DNA from: Chara braunii
Lineage: Eukaryota > Streptophyta > Charophyceae > Charales > Characeae
Reading direction: 5' to 3'
Length of the DNA: 64,000 nt
NCBI GenBank assembly: GCA_003427395.1
Contig: BFEA01000045.1
Coordinates: forward strand, 3,796,880-3,860,879
Position numbers and translations under genes: made by a program. Shown here piece by piece: positions 45,540 through 55,990 of this stretch. How positions within the stretch are numbered: the first letter of the stretch is position 1; each line of letters opens with the position of its first letter. A model generated the notes under the pieces. The model was not told the DNA's origin, searched no databases, and was given only the letters and a program-made list of their open reading frames with translations.

Positions 45540-48500
45540 GACCACGCAAGGTCGAAATGGTTCGTCGACTGGTGCTGTGGGGATGCTTCAAACCCACTTG
45601 AACAGCCGTGTGGTCCTGTGATCTTCGTCGAGGCCAACAAGCGCCGTAGGGTTCTGGGGGCTGTCTTGCGGTGGGAGGATGCGAAAGGCGGTCGTCGACG
45701 GTTCATTATGAAAAACGTTTACGATGTGAGGGGGAACGTCGTCGCCAATATCAGTGGGGCGCTTCTCGACATGGATTTGTTCGAGGGGTTCGGAGCGGGT
45801 TCTGCGAACACCCCATTCTACAACGAGCTCCGGCGGCAGGGAGGGTTCGTTTTGGGTCGTGAGTTCTTTGACTTGTTGGAGGCGAAGGAGGTCGACCTCG
45901 ACGTCCTTTGCAAAGTCGGTCCCGACTAGGAGCTGTCAACGCCCTTGCAGCTGTGCGGCGGTTGTGAGTCCAGCGGGGATTTGTGGGAGGGGGGGGATCT
46001 GGGTTCCAGTGAAGCTACGCAGCTGCAACGGGAGGAGAGCGGAGGTCAATTTGACAACAGCGAAGATGAGGCGCCGACGCGTCTGCCGTTTTCGCCGTTG
46101 AGCAGAAGAGACCGGTCTGTGCTGTCCATACCAGGGGTCCGGCAAGGGACCCCGGTTCGACAAGAGGACGCAGCGGACCCCGGAAAAGAGGCAGTCCAGT
46201 GTGGGCTCGACTTGGAGCCTACCGAGCGCCATGGCACGAACGACGAGGTTGTGGGCGGGGAGGGAACACAGGGCACTCCCCAAAACAGGAGGGGAGATCG
46301 TTAAGAGAACTTGGCCGGCTCTTCGAAAAAACAGAAGACCAAGACCCCGAACACTACGGGGGAGAAAAGGAAGGGAAGGGGGGTGGAAGAGGACCGCCCG
46401 GGTAGCAAACGTCCGGCTTCGAAACAGAAGCAGCCTGCGTCGGGACCTTCCACTCCACGGCTTGCCATCGACGTGGACGCCGGGTACTTCCTAGAGTACA
46501 AAGACGGCATCAGGACAAGGCGGGAGTACGAGATTAGCCCAGCTCAGGTCGTCGACCTCGAGGAATGGGAGGATTTGTACAATCAGCGGTCCCTGGATCC
46601 CGTCCTGGTTGAGGGGATCAAAGAAGCGATGCGCTTGGCGTTCGAAAATAAAGAACAGACGTACGAGTTGCCGACCCTCAATCTCGCACCACTGGGGCTT
46701 TAAAAACCAACTCCTGGGACCAGGGCACAACGTCTGAAGCCGGAGGAGTGGAATGACGAGCTGGCGGGAAAATACTACTACTACGTGGTGTGTGGGCAGC
46801 ATAACACGGCAGCAGCCCGATCGCTGCTCGGCAGCGAGGTGGCGAAGAGGTACAATTTCGAGCGATGGCCAGCAAGAATGGTGTATTTTTCGGACGATGA
46901 CTTCGAAGGGTATTTTCTTGTTAGTCTACAGGACAACAAGAAGGACCTCAAGGCGCCTCCCAGACAGTTGAAACTGTCTATCAAAGACATTCGGTGGCAG
47001 TGGAAGCATGACGGCTGCCCGAGGGCTGTGATGGGGAACCCAAGCGGAAAACAAGATCAGGTCCGGAATTGGCATAAGTTCTGTACAACAGCGCTAAGGC
47101 GCCGCACAACAGCTTGTGGATTCTCGCGGATCAAAAGGAAGAGGATGCCATTAAGAAGCAAAATGCTGCCCTTCGTTCTTATTTCCCTCTCGCGATAGCC
47201 GGAGAAAATGTCTGGAAACTGGCCGTGGAATTTTTTGAAAAGTGGGAGACGGGTAGATTGTTGAGCCATGACGGAGCAAAGTGGATCATGAAGAAGAAGA
47301 AGGTAAAAAACGTCAAGCCTGGGGTCGCCTACGTCGACAACGATAAGTTGGGCAGAAACGAGGTGGTGTACAACGTCTCCGTGGAGCCGCCTACTAAGAA
47401 AGGCAAAAAGGAGAAAGAGGAGGGTGATTGGTTCGTGCAAGTGCCGGACCCGAACGTGCATTGCTGGAAAGCGATGGAATCACTCACCGATAATGAGAAG
47501 TGTCGCGTTCTGAAGAAGGTGCTTGCTTGTGAGGTCGTTTGGGTCCAGGCCGGCTCCCCGTCGTTGGCGAAGTTGGGGAAGCTCAGCGTGTAGGACATGG
47601 TGCAGTTGGTGAAGTGCGACCTCGTGCTGGTCCGGTTGTGAAATTACTACCAATTCAAACACGAGAAGAGGCCGGACGCGGATTGGATCCAAAAGTACCC
47701 TTTCCTGAAATCGAGGTCCGCAGTGTTCAAGAAGTTTGAAGGTCAGGGATTGGATGACGATTTGTGGGACAATAGCAGGAAACATGTTTCCGACTCAGCG
47801 CTGTTCAAGGACTGCCCACCGTACATGGGTTGCGACTAGGACAACTCGATTGAGGTGACGAAGAAGTTGGCGGGTCACAAGAAGTTGTCCGTCGACTGGA
47901 GAAACAAGGTTTTCTCCGTGTTGAATGGGAGCAGACTGAAGAGCCGGGAAATCACACTTGCTGAAGGCATTGTTCACATCAAATGGAAAGACACGGGGGA
48001 CGTGACATCCATCGCGCCGTTCGGTAACGACCCTTTGGAGGCAGAAGTCAGGGGCGCAGAGCTGAAGGAAGCAGTGGCTGCTACAAAGAGCCACACGTTC
48101 GTCCTCGATCTGTGCGAGTCGGTTGACCTCAAACTGTGGAAACCCCAAGCGTGGGAGACTTTGAATTCCTATCTTCAGACATGGTGTCCGTCGCATTGGA
48201 CTCTCGTTGTTTTCGTGTCGCGGCAGCACAACCTCTCGTTTCTCGCCAGCATGCACCATCTTTCTTTCGTTAAGCTGTTGGAAGGGAAGTGGGTGCGGAG
48301 AAGTCAGCAAAAGAAAAGTTTCCCCATCGGGAACAATTTATACACGGAGGACGACCGCATGTACATCCTCTTCAAGGGTCACGATCTGCGCGTCAACACG
48401 TCCGTGGTCTACGAGGGAAAGCTGCCCAAGGGTGTCGCTACTGCGGTGCGGTTGCCTCAGAGGGTCACCCAGACGGATGTGTCCAAGATTCCCTTCATTC

Positions 48501-50047
48501 CATGTGATTGGTCGCTGGTGGCGCCGGAACGACAGGGAAGTGTCTACAGGGATATTGAACATAATCCGACACAATTCGTAGGTCTTCTAGATTTCCTTAG
48601 CAAGAAGGGAGAGGGTGTCGTGTTCCTTGGGAAACCACACGCGCGAAGCGTCTGGGATCTTTTGAAGGCTGGTCGGCACGTTGTCGCAATGGAAGGGAAC
48701 TCCGACCTCTTGCATTTCACGATGCAGGTGGTGAAAAGTGAGATGAATTCGGGCGAGCACAATTGTGAGTTCATGGTAGTGAAGCCGACACGGGATCGGG
48801 TGTGGAGCAGCAAGACGGACATGTGGTTCAAGTTGAGCGAGAGGAAGAGGAAGAAGATATACAATTTCTTGTTCCTTCAAACGCGGCCGCGGAGGGACAC
48901 TGACGCCGAGTACGTCCGCCGCAAGGACCACATGTTGACACTGCTCGACAACTACCACTTCGCCTTCCGCATGAACGCGAAGACGTTTCTCGAAAGGCTG
49001 TAGTCGCTGTACTTCATGGAGCTCGAGGAGCAGTTGAAGTTAGCCAGTTACGCTTCCTTGATCTCCACTGATGACGAGGAAGCCACAGGTGTGGAGTTCG
49101 TCGCCAACGCGAAGGAGGAGGAGAGCGACACCGAGAGCCTTGACCTGCAGTACGACCCACCTCCGGCGGACCACGCCCGAGGGTCCTCGTCGGCCGGTCC
49201 GTCACCAAGCGCTGCAGCCCTCGTATCACCGACGGCCAAACCGACGCCGGGCACCACGCCGATGAAGTTGCTGGAGAGACTCAGAGCTCTGGCCGTCCCC
49301 CCGCCCGATTTGCGTCCCGGGTCCGACATCCCGCCCGATCATCCGTCTTGGATGGATGACCACATCCACTTCCTGCTTGAGCCACAACGCCATTCGCCTA
49401 AGGTGGACTGGGGCCATGACATGATTTGGCATTCAGGAGTCATCCAGCCAGCGATACGGAAGGGCGAGTGGGTCATGGCCGTCGCAATCCCTAGGGCGGG
49501 ATGGGTGTCTTTCTCGCGCGAGTCGAAGTCCAACTTCCTGCACCTCGCGAGGATTTCGGTCCTCCAAAAAGTGACGGCCGAAAATGACACATTTGCAGCC
49601 GGCGACCTGTCCGTCATTTCCGCAGCCGGTCGACTGTTCAACGAGCTTCAGGACAAGTGCTGGTTGGAATTGACGGAGGACTACTACGACCTCGACACGA
49701 GTCCGTCGAAGGGCACGGTGGACTGGAAAGTGCCCCCTCCAAGTGGGCCGGACGGCAGTTCCGGGGGGGGGTCAACTGGAGGTGGAGGGGACGGGGGTGG
49801 TGGTGCAGGGGGTGGCAAAGGAATCCCGCCTAGTGTGGAGGGAGGGTCTCACGGCCGCAACACGACACCGGGAGGCAGAGGCGGGCTGGCGGGCTGGCGG
49901 GTTTCGCCGTCGACTGGCCTCCGTCGACAGGCACCTGGTCGGAGCGTACGACACAGTCCGCCGACCTCCCGACTTCGTCCGTGGGCTCAGCGAGGGAGAC
50001 GTTGGCAGCCTCGGTTGCTCTCGGCAGCCGCTCCGGCGGAAAGTTGA
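45540..50047 (+). pseudogene. ParB-like domain fused to beta-class DNA-methyltransferase-like fold, decayed
   Basis: One frame runs from about 45540 to 47090 with stops at 45927, 46302 and 46701, then shifts to a second frame to 50047 with stops at 47591, 47639, 47837 and 49001. The protein would be about 1,500 residues. At 46.5-47.0 kb VVDLEEWEDLYNQRSLDPVL, then TYELPTLNLAPLGL and YYYYVVCGQHNTAAARSLL resemble the ParB/sulfiredoxin fold. At 47.9-48.9 kb TFVLDLCESVDLKLW sits where DPPY would be. EHNPTQFVGLLDFL matches the HPTQKP-type helix, followed by GVVFLGKPHARSVWDLL (FxGxG position) and GRHVVAMEGN (acidic SAM contact). The catalytic and SAM motifs are degenerate. A ParB-methylase pairing is known in phages and mobile elements. 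The C-terminal part is acidic, then WMDDHIHFLLEPQRH and an unknown domain. Confidence 0.6.
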
Positions 50048-51102
50048 AGTCCGTCGGGATCCGAAGTACGTCGGGTGAGGAGCCGCCCGAGCGGTCCGGA
50101 CTGCAAAGCCGCTCGGGGTCGGGGGAGCCAAGCCAGGGCAGCATTGCGGCGCGGGACAGAAAGGTGTCGCCTGGGCGGGAGTTACGACCGCAAGAATTGC
50201 AGGGAGAGGCTGCAAGTGCAGGGTCCAGCGACACGGAGACGACGAAGTCCGCCGAGATCCGAACTTCTTCGGGCTGGGGGTGTCGGCCAGGGATTGTCGT
50301 GCCGCCGAGAGGGGCAGCATGCACGAAGACGGAAGGGCGGTCATCGGGGTTCAACACGGGTGTCGCGGGAGGGGATGAGTTTCGTGGAAAGGAAGTAGGG
50401 GAGGAAATGGAGGAGGGGAAGGAAACGCAAGAAGGGGAGGAAGAAGGGGAAGAAGAGGAGGAAGGGGAGGAAGCGGGCGAAACGGAGCTACTGCAATTGC
50501 TTGGAGGAAGGGAGGGTGCCGGATCTGGAGACGACGAAGTGGAGCACAGTGAGGACGATGTCCGATCTGGAGAGTCGTCTGACGAGTTCGGACAACTGTA
50601 CGGAGAGCATCACGAGGATAATGTCGACGACGATGCCACAACAATGGAGATGGAAACACAGGTGGTTAGCAGTCTTTCCGCAGAGCCTGAAGATTATGCG
50701 GTACGACCACTGATGTCTCCTGTCGACTTGCAACACCGGTTCGACGAGGCTTCCGTTGCTATTAGCCCGTCTAAAACAAGTCGTCGTATAAGCATCGACG
50801 AAGTTATCGACGGTATCCTCGGCGATCACCACGTGTCTGCCCATCCGTCCATAACGCCTGACATCGACGACGCTGGCAACGTCGCATCTTCCGTGGCAGC
50901 TGCCCTCGCTTCGTCGCCGCCGAAGTCTCCTGTACTGCCGGCCACCCTTGCCGCCGGAGGGGAAGTCGAGGTCAGGAGACGACAACATGTCACGTCCCCG
51001 AAAAAATCCAGGGTCGGCAGTCAAGCTCTCGACGTGCTCGCTTTGCCCGTGCCAAATTCCCCGTCGAAAGAGCGGAGAGAGAAACAGACCGGCAAGCCGT
51101 GA
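49981..51102 (+). CDS. Acidic, low-complexity ORF, unknown
   Basis: 373 codons open in a different frame from the preceding gene and overlapping its end. Residues about 140-160 are an unbroken Glu/Gly run. Later parts contain FDEASVAISPSKTSRRISID, EVIDGILGDHHVSAHPS and SPPKSPVLPATLAAGGEVEV, with SP-rich phosphorylation-like sites. Two near-palindromes (50046, 50244) lie inside it and supply KSVGIRS and KSAEIRTS. It may be the frame-shifted continuation of the ParB-methylase protein or a separate nuclear protein. No domain recognised. Confidence 0.45.
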   Translation: MGSARETLAASVALGSRSGGKLKSVGIRSTSGEEPPERSGLQSRSGSGEPSQGSIAARDRKVSPGRELRPQELQGEAASAGSSDTETTKSAEIRTSSGWGCRPGIVVPPRGAACTKTEGRSSGFNTGVAGGDEFRGKEVGEEMEEGKETQEGEEEGEEEEEGEEAGETELLQLLGGREGAGSGDDEVEHSEDDVRSGESSDEFGQLYGEHHEDNVDDDATTMEMETQVVSSLSAEPEDYAVRPLMSPVDLQHRFDEASVAISPSKTSRRISIDEVIDGILGDHHVSAHPSITPDIDDAGNVASSVAAALASSPPKSPVLPATLAAGGEVEVRRRQHVTSPKKSRVGSQALDVLALPVPNSPSKERREKQTGKP

Positions 51103-51808
51103 AGAACGCCACACTGCCTGCGCGTCCTGGATTACGAAAACTAGAGGAGGGATTCCGTCGTAGTCCGGATGTCGGCGGACTACAGTCCGCGCCATACACT
51201 CGACGACTGTCCACACTGTCTGCCGATACGGGAAGTTTCGGATGCCGGCATAGCCCTTCCAAATACATCTCATCGGCTTATCTGTGAGTCAGCCGGGTTG
51301 CTGGCCGAGGGCAGAGTAAACTTCGTTGAAAACCTTACACTCCATCTAAGGAAGGATCTGCCCCGGTTGAGAAAGTGGCCAAGGGGCTAAGAAATTGGCC
51401 AAGTAGATGGACTGACGATTTTCCCATCTCGGAAATAGTGTCGGTTTTAGTCCGTCGGGATCCGAACTTCCTATGTCGATGCGTAATGTGGTCAGTCTCT
51501 GTGGGGCTGGTGTATTGAAAAGTCCGCCGCAATCCGAACTTCAAGGATTGCTGGTCTTCGGCTTCTGTGAGTTGTGGTGGTTTTCCTTTATGAAGTGCGG
51601 GGGTGTTGAGCTCAAATGTTGCAGTCGTTTTATTTTCCAGTCGCACACACACACCTAGGTGCACATGTCCACGCGGAATCAGGGTCCTATGGTCGGAGAG
51701 GTCCTGCTTGACTGTTGCGTCTGTGCGATTGTATGGTTCTCACATTGTCACTTCCGTCGCATTCGTGTTGGAAACGTGTATTCATTTTCCGTTCTGTCTT
51801 TCTTCTGT
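51103..51808. other. Spacer with two motif copies
   Basis: Near-palindromes lie at 51448 and 51518. No coding frame of note. TTCTTCTGTTGTACAG ending at 51815 looks like an intron acceptor for the protease gene. Confidence 0.4.
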
Positions 51809-51815
51809 TGTACAG

Positions 51816-52853
51816 GGGTGGGGTCATCTCAAACACGGAGGTCCTCGAAATATTCAGAACACATATTGCGGAAAGTCCCCGGGTTGACTACAAAACAGAA
51901 GGATATATTAAAGGCATCAGGGGTTGATGTCGAGATTGGGAAGAAGGAGTACACCGTTGCCATTGAGGAATGTCTATCCCTTCTTGCCCCAGAGAAAGGG
52001 ACATATCCACGATTTGTGAGTAGGGGTCAGGCCATGTATGAGAAGTACTTAGCAACGCGTCATGCACCGGGGGCAATCCCTAGAACTCCGTTTCTCACTA
52101 CCCCACGTGTCCTTTGCTCGATGTTGTGCAGTGCGGGCCACAAGTGCAGCACACGGGAAAAGGTTCGCTACAGCAATTGTGCCTCTGAGCTTGCGGGTTT
52201 TGGACGACATTATACGGGGCTCGGTGCCACCTCACACTGTTCTCTTTATACTGGCCGATGGTCAATTCCGGATTGCAGCAAAAGATCTCCTCACCCTCTT
52301 GCATATCGACGGCAGGGTGAATGATGAGGTGGTCAATTTCTATATGGCGTTGTTGGGGTCGACCGCATGTGGGTCACGTGACATCTCGTCAGGCCTTCAA
52401 GTCTTCAGCTTTAATTCGTTCTTCTTCAGTAAACTGTAACTTCAAGGACACGGTGGGGTGCAGAGGTGGGCTAAAAACGTAGATTTGCTTCATTACGATA
52501 TTATCTCTGTTCTTGTCCACAAAAATGATGATCACTGGATCCTCCTTTCCGTCAACATGAGAGATGACGTTCTCGAAATTTTTTATTCTTTTCCTCGCAT
52601 TGTGACTGATTCAAGTTTTTACATTAGTGTTTTCGGGTTGATTGTACAGTATTTGGAACGTCAAACATCACATAGGCGGTCGGGTAGGAATTGGAAGTCG
52701 ATAGTGGGAAATGTTGTGGTGGATGGAGTTCCGAGACAAGTGGATACAGCTAGCTGCGGGGTGTTCATGTTGATGCATGCGACGTTGTTGCAACGTGGAG
52801 ATCGACCGCCTTTCCGGTTCTCTTGTAAAGATATTCCGCTTCTTAGACGATAA
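51816..52853 (+). pseudogene. Ulp1-type (C48) cysteine protease, broken
   Basis: The N-terminal part (frame to about 52140) includes SGVDVEIGKKEYTVAIEECL. The next frame has ADGQFRIAAKDLLTLLHIDG and RVNDEVVNFYMALLG, the usual start of transposon Ulp1 domains, then a TAA at 52437. Then come RWAKNVDLLHYDIISVLVHK and NDDHWILLSVNM with the catalytic His, and VPRQVDTASCGVFMLMHA with the oxyanion Gln and catalytic Cys. The Cys is preceded by Ser where most members have Asp. The usual YDS acidic partner reads FYSF, so the triad looks incomplete. Ulp1 enzymes cut SUMO-like modifiers and are frequent cargo of plant DNA transposons. This is the rightmost gene of the giant element. Confidence 0.75.
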
Positions 52854-53520
52854 TTAGCATCATGTATCCTAGAACATCGTTGTCTTTGATGGATTTGATT
52901 GACTTCGATACGTTTTTTTAAGGTGTTCCATTGGTTGTTCATTACATTTTGTAAATCGAGACATTATCCAACTGTCCTCCTGACAACGACATTACTTTCT
53001 TTTATCGTTCGGACAACGTTATTGCTTTCTTTTATCGTTCCGAGTTTGAGTTGTCTTTGTCAAACTCATTGCATGGCCAACGTCATGTATAGACTTCGTA
53101 ATCTCTGTCACGTCGCAGTCGTTTCTCATGCAGCGGAACATGTCATACATTATGTTTCATGTTTCGAATTCTGTTCAACTACATGGAACATAATGTGTGA
53201 CGTGTTCCATGTTTCAAATTCTGTTCAACAAGAAGTGTACACATGATTGTGAAATTAGTCGGTGATGCATGAGGAATGTCATCTTGTGTGTGACAAATCT
53301 TATTGTTTTAGATGCATTATAAATTGGTCAGTAGATGAATTAATAAATGTAAGGACCAGTTGTTTCGTGTCTCTTGCGTGGGCATAGAATCACATGCCTT
53401 GTGACCACGTGCATTACATGTAACCAACAACCTTGCGTCCGTGCCCAAACCTTCTTCGCATGATCATTTTAAGTGCGGATTCATTGTGAATAAGTAAAAT
53501 TTAAAGTTCTACACTTATCA
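52854..53520. other. AT-rich right flank of cargo
   Basis: Small direct repeats: CTTTCTTTTATCGTTC twice (about 52993 and 53023), and TTCATGTTTCGAATTCTGTT with a diverged copy about 60 bases later (53157 and 53205). No gene. Confidence 0.5.
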
Positions 53521-54444
53521 CAATTGTGAATAAGTATGGATCTCAGTGCCCTCATGTCGGGCGAGATGATGAACGTGCCTATATGCAGAAGTTCGGATCT
53601 CTTCAACATCCAAACAACCGTCTCAGGTGAGACGATGACTGCGCTTGCATAACTTACGGATAAACAAGTGAATGAAAATTTAATGTGTTAACCAACGACG
53701 GTTCGATCATGACACCTTCTTCATCACATATGTGAGCTTTGAGTTTAACAAGTATGGATCTCAACACACTTCCGCCCACTGTCAGGGTCACAAGTCTTCT
53801 GAACAAGTCCGGATTTCATCATACATTTAAACAACTGTCTTGAGCGAGACGAGGAACCTGCATGTGTAACTTTGGGATAACCGAAAGAATTATACTCAGA
53901 GTCTCCAATTCTATCTGATTACATTGCTAATTTGTTTACAAAGTTCAACAAGTATGGATGTCAACAAACTTTCGCATTCAGGGCGAGTGGATGGGCATGC
54001 CTACGTGAAAACACTGCAATATAAAATGAATTCGTAAGAAAGAGGACAGTGTCACAATATAACGTTTTTCATTACATTTTTGAAATTGAAGTTTGACAAG
54101 TAAGGATCCAAACACACTTCCGCACAGGGTTCCCTGTTTGGCGTGCCAATCGTTATTCATTTATGAAGTTTGACTACTATGGATCCCAACACACTTCCCC
54201 ACAGGATCACCAACACTTTTGTGAAGTTCAACAAGTAAGGATCCCAACACACTTCCGCACAGGGTTCCCGGGTGGCGTGCCTAACATGTGTGGGTCTCAA
54301 CACGCTTCCGCATTTGGGATTTCATTTATAAAGTTTCACAAGTACGGATCTCAGCACGCTTTTGCATGTGGTTAAGCCCTGGATGGGCATGCCTACGTTG
54401 CTTAGGCTGCAGCCAAAAATGAATTCGTTAGAAAAAGGACACAG
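53521..54444. repeat. Right subterminal repeats
   Basis: AAGTATGGATCCCAACACAC followed by TTCCGC recurs near 53524, 53747, 53947, 54097, 54171, 54230, 54285 and 54338. A longer unit (GGGCATGCCTACGT, then AAAATGAATTCGT and AAAGAGGACA) occurs at about 53991-54045 and again at 54386-54441 beside the TIR. Together with the left end this is the subterminal repeat structure expected of a large TIR element. Confidence 0.8.
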
Positions 54445-54476
54445 TATAATGTCATATTTTAACGAATAACATGTTG
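54445..54476 (-). repeat. Right terminal inverted repeat
   Basis: Reverse complement of the left TIR with 31 of 32 matches. It is followed by ATACCTCCTTGG, the retroelement interior that directly follows LTR copy 1 at 20335. Confidence 0.85.
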
Positions 54477-55990
54477 ATACCTCCTTGGTCATTTCAGACT
54501 CTCTTAGCCAACACATGTTCACGCCGTGAACTGACAATTATAGCAATGGTAATAACATAATTAATAATAATACCAATGATATTGTTAGATTCTCGCCGAC
54601 TCTCAGTGTGTATGTTTCTCTTTATTCCTTATCCACTCGTCCATGGCCCTGATCATACCTGTTCATCCACTCTTTTTCTCGTTGTCCCTCTCATACTCTT
54701 CTTGCCGGCATGCGTGATCGACGACAGGTTCAGTTCTAGTCTGCGGTGAATGATCATTCAGGCTGACGTTCGAAGGATACTTCTTCGCAATACTCATTTG
54801 CTCTGTGTTGAAAGAATGCCCGTTTCTCACCCATATGGTCGCGCGGAGGAAACTTATATTTCACAGTTCCAGTGATCACCCGTAGCCTGACGCAGCAGTT
54901 AAGTACACGTCAATAGGGATGTCGAACGAGTCTGCCGCAAGAGAATGGAGAAGTGTATGGCTATATCAAGATTAGTCGTGCACCGTCACAGCCTGTACTA
55001 GGGCGTTCACCAGTATAATAAGAGTTACCTGTCGACTGCATAAAAGAGCTCATCCCCACCTCCGTTTTTTTCTCGTCGCTCGCTCCTCCTCCCTTGAGAG
55101 GGTTCGGGTGAGACAGGTTCTCACCTCCGTAGAGAGCTCCCGCGAACAGGCACATCGGCCTACTGCCCCGTCCGATGATTTCGCTAACCGCTCGCCCTGA
55201 GCGCTCTCTGCTGCAGGCTGTCCCCACCTAGGTCTCTGAATCCTCCATCTTTCCACTTCGCCCTTTCTTCGCTTCTCTCACATCGCCAACTCCTCAACTC
55301 ATTCACCTCACAAGATGCGTCCGTCTATCACCCCGATCTGCTGCGGCTGTGAACGCCTGGCTCACTACATCGTAACCCCCCCCCCCCCACTCGTCTCATT
55401 GATTTCGTTCTCCCGTCTAGCTGATCACGAGCCCGCTCACACAGCGTTCTAAGCTCGACTTCTCCTCTGAGTAAAGCCTTGTCTCCGGCCACCTTTGAAG
55501 ATGACTAGATACATCTGGCGCTGATCATTCATACTGCAGAGCCTGCCCGCGGCTAACTTTCCCTGACAATCTTAATTCCCCCCCCCTTTTTTCACCGTTC
55601 GGTTAACCGAGCCTGAAATATGTCAAATACCGTAGAATGTTGCAACCCCGTAATAGTACCGAACCTCCCCGAACCATGTGTTCGAATCGAACCAGCGGCC
55701 ACACCGAAGCAATGAAGCCGAGCGGCACAACCAAGCAACATGGCGGCAAGCACCTCGCTGTCCATCCAATCCGCACTCACTCGTGACACACAGGTTGAGG
55801 TGAGGCTAGGAATCAGGAAGACCAGGTAAGTTGCGTAAGGGATAACAATTATTGGGAAACGGTGAGAGTCGTTCGGATCGAGATAAATAAATAAACCGGA
55901 GCTAAATCCCATCGCGAATAATCCAAATAGAATGTAATCAAATATTAATTAATCACTAGTTTTCTTTTCTTTGATCATTTTCAATTTTTT
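54477..55990. repeat. LTR-element interior, second copy with internal deletion
   Basis: Direct counterpart of 20336-22905. Similarity is continuous except for loss of bases equivalent to 21473-22508, with ACC at both breakpoints. The succession LTR, interior, LTR, giant element, interior implies the retroelement existed as a tandem array sharing LTRs before the giant element inserted. Confidence 0.85.

Larger units (their letters stand above)
32105..51545. repeat. Dispersed 24-bp near-palindrome family, at least 32 internal copies
   Basis: Consensus arms GAAGTTCG and CGAACTTC are perfect reverse complements around an 8-base centre CCGGGATC. Copies, in either centre orientation, lie at about 32105, 32805, 33051, 33641, 34373, 35093, 35826, 36107, 36505, 36690, 41524, 41654, 41852, 41935, 42003, 42086, 42138, 42227, 42315, 42397, 42693, 42783, 44452, 44760, 45061, 45126, 45240, 45261, 50046, 50244, 51448 and 51518. 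The copy at 45261-45284 has both arms perfect. They are absent from 42.9-44.4 and 45.3-50.0 kb, the best coding blocks. Confidence 0.9.
26423..54476. mobile_element. Giant TIR-bounded element, 28.05 kb (candidate new DNA transposon)
   Basis: The two ends are inverted repeats of 32 bp with 31 matches. The uninterrupted target exists at 20335 (CCCAGGATACCTCC). Here it is split as CTCATGAT, element, ATACCTCC, which gives an AT target duplication; GAT or TGAT cannot be excluded. Cargo read outward from the middle includes a DUF7869-like gene toward the left end and a Ulp1 protease toward the right end. A short near-palindrome is repeated throughout. No polymerase B, packaging ATPase, RT or Rep-helicase was seen. 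That all parts belong to one element is inference from the TIRs and the shared motif. Confidence 0.7.

Noticed and set aside
26423-54476. Polinton/Maverick or giant-virus insertion
   Set aside because: Only the protease resembles that set. No PolB, packaging ATPase, capsid or retroviral-type integrase was seen, and TIR length and target duplication do not fit.
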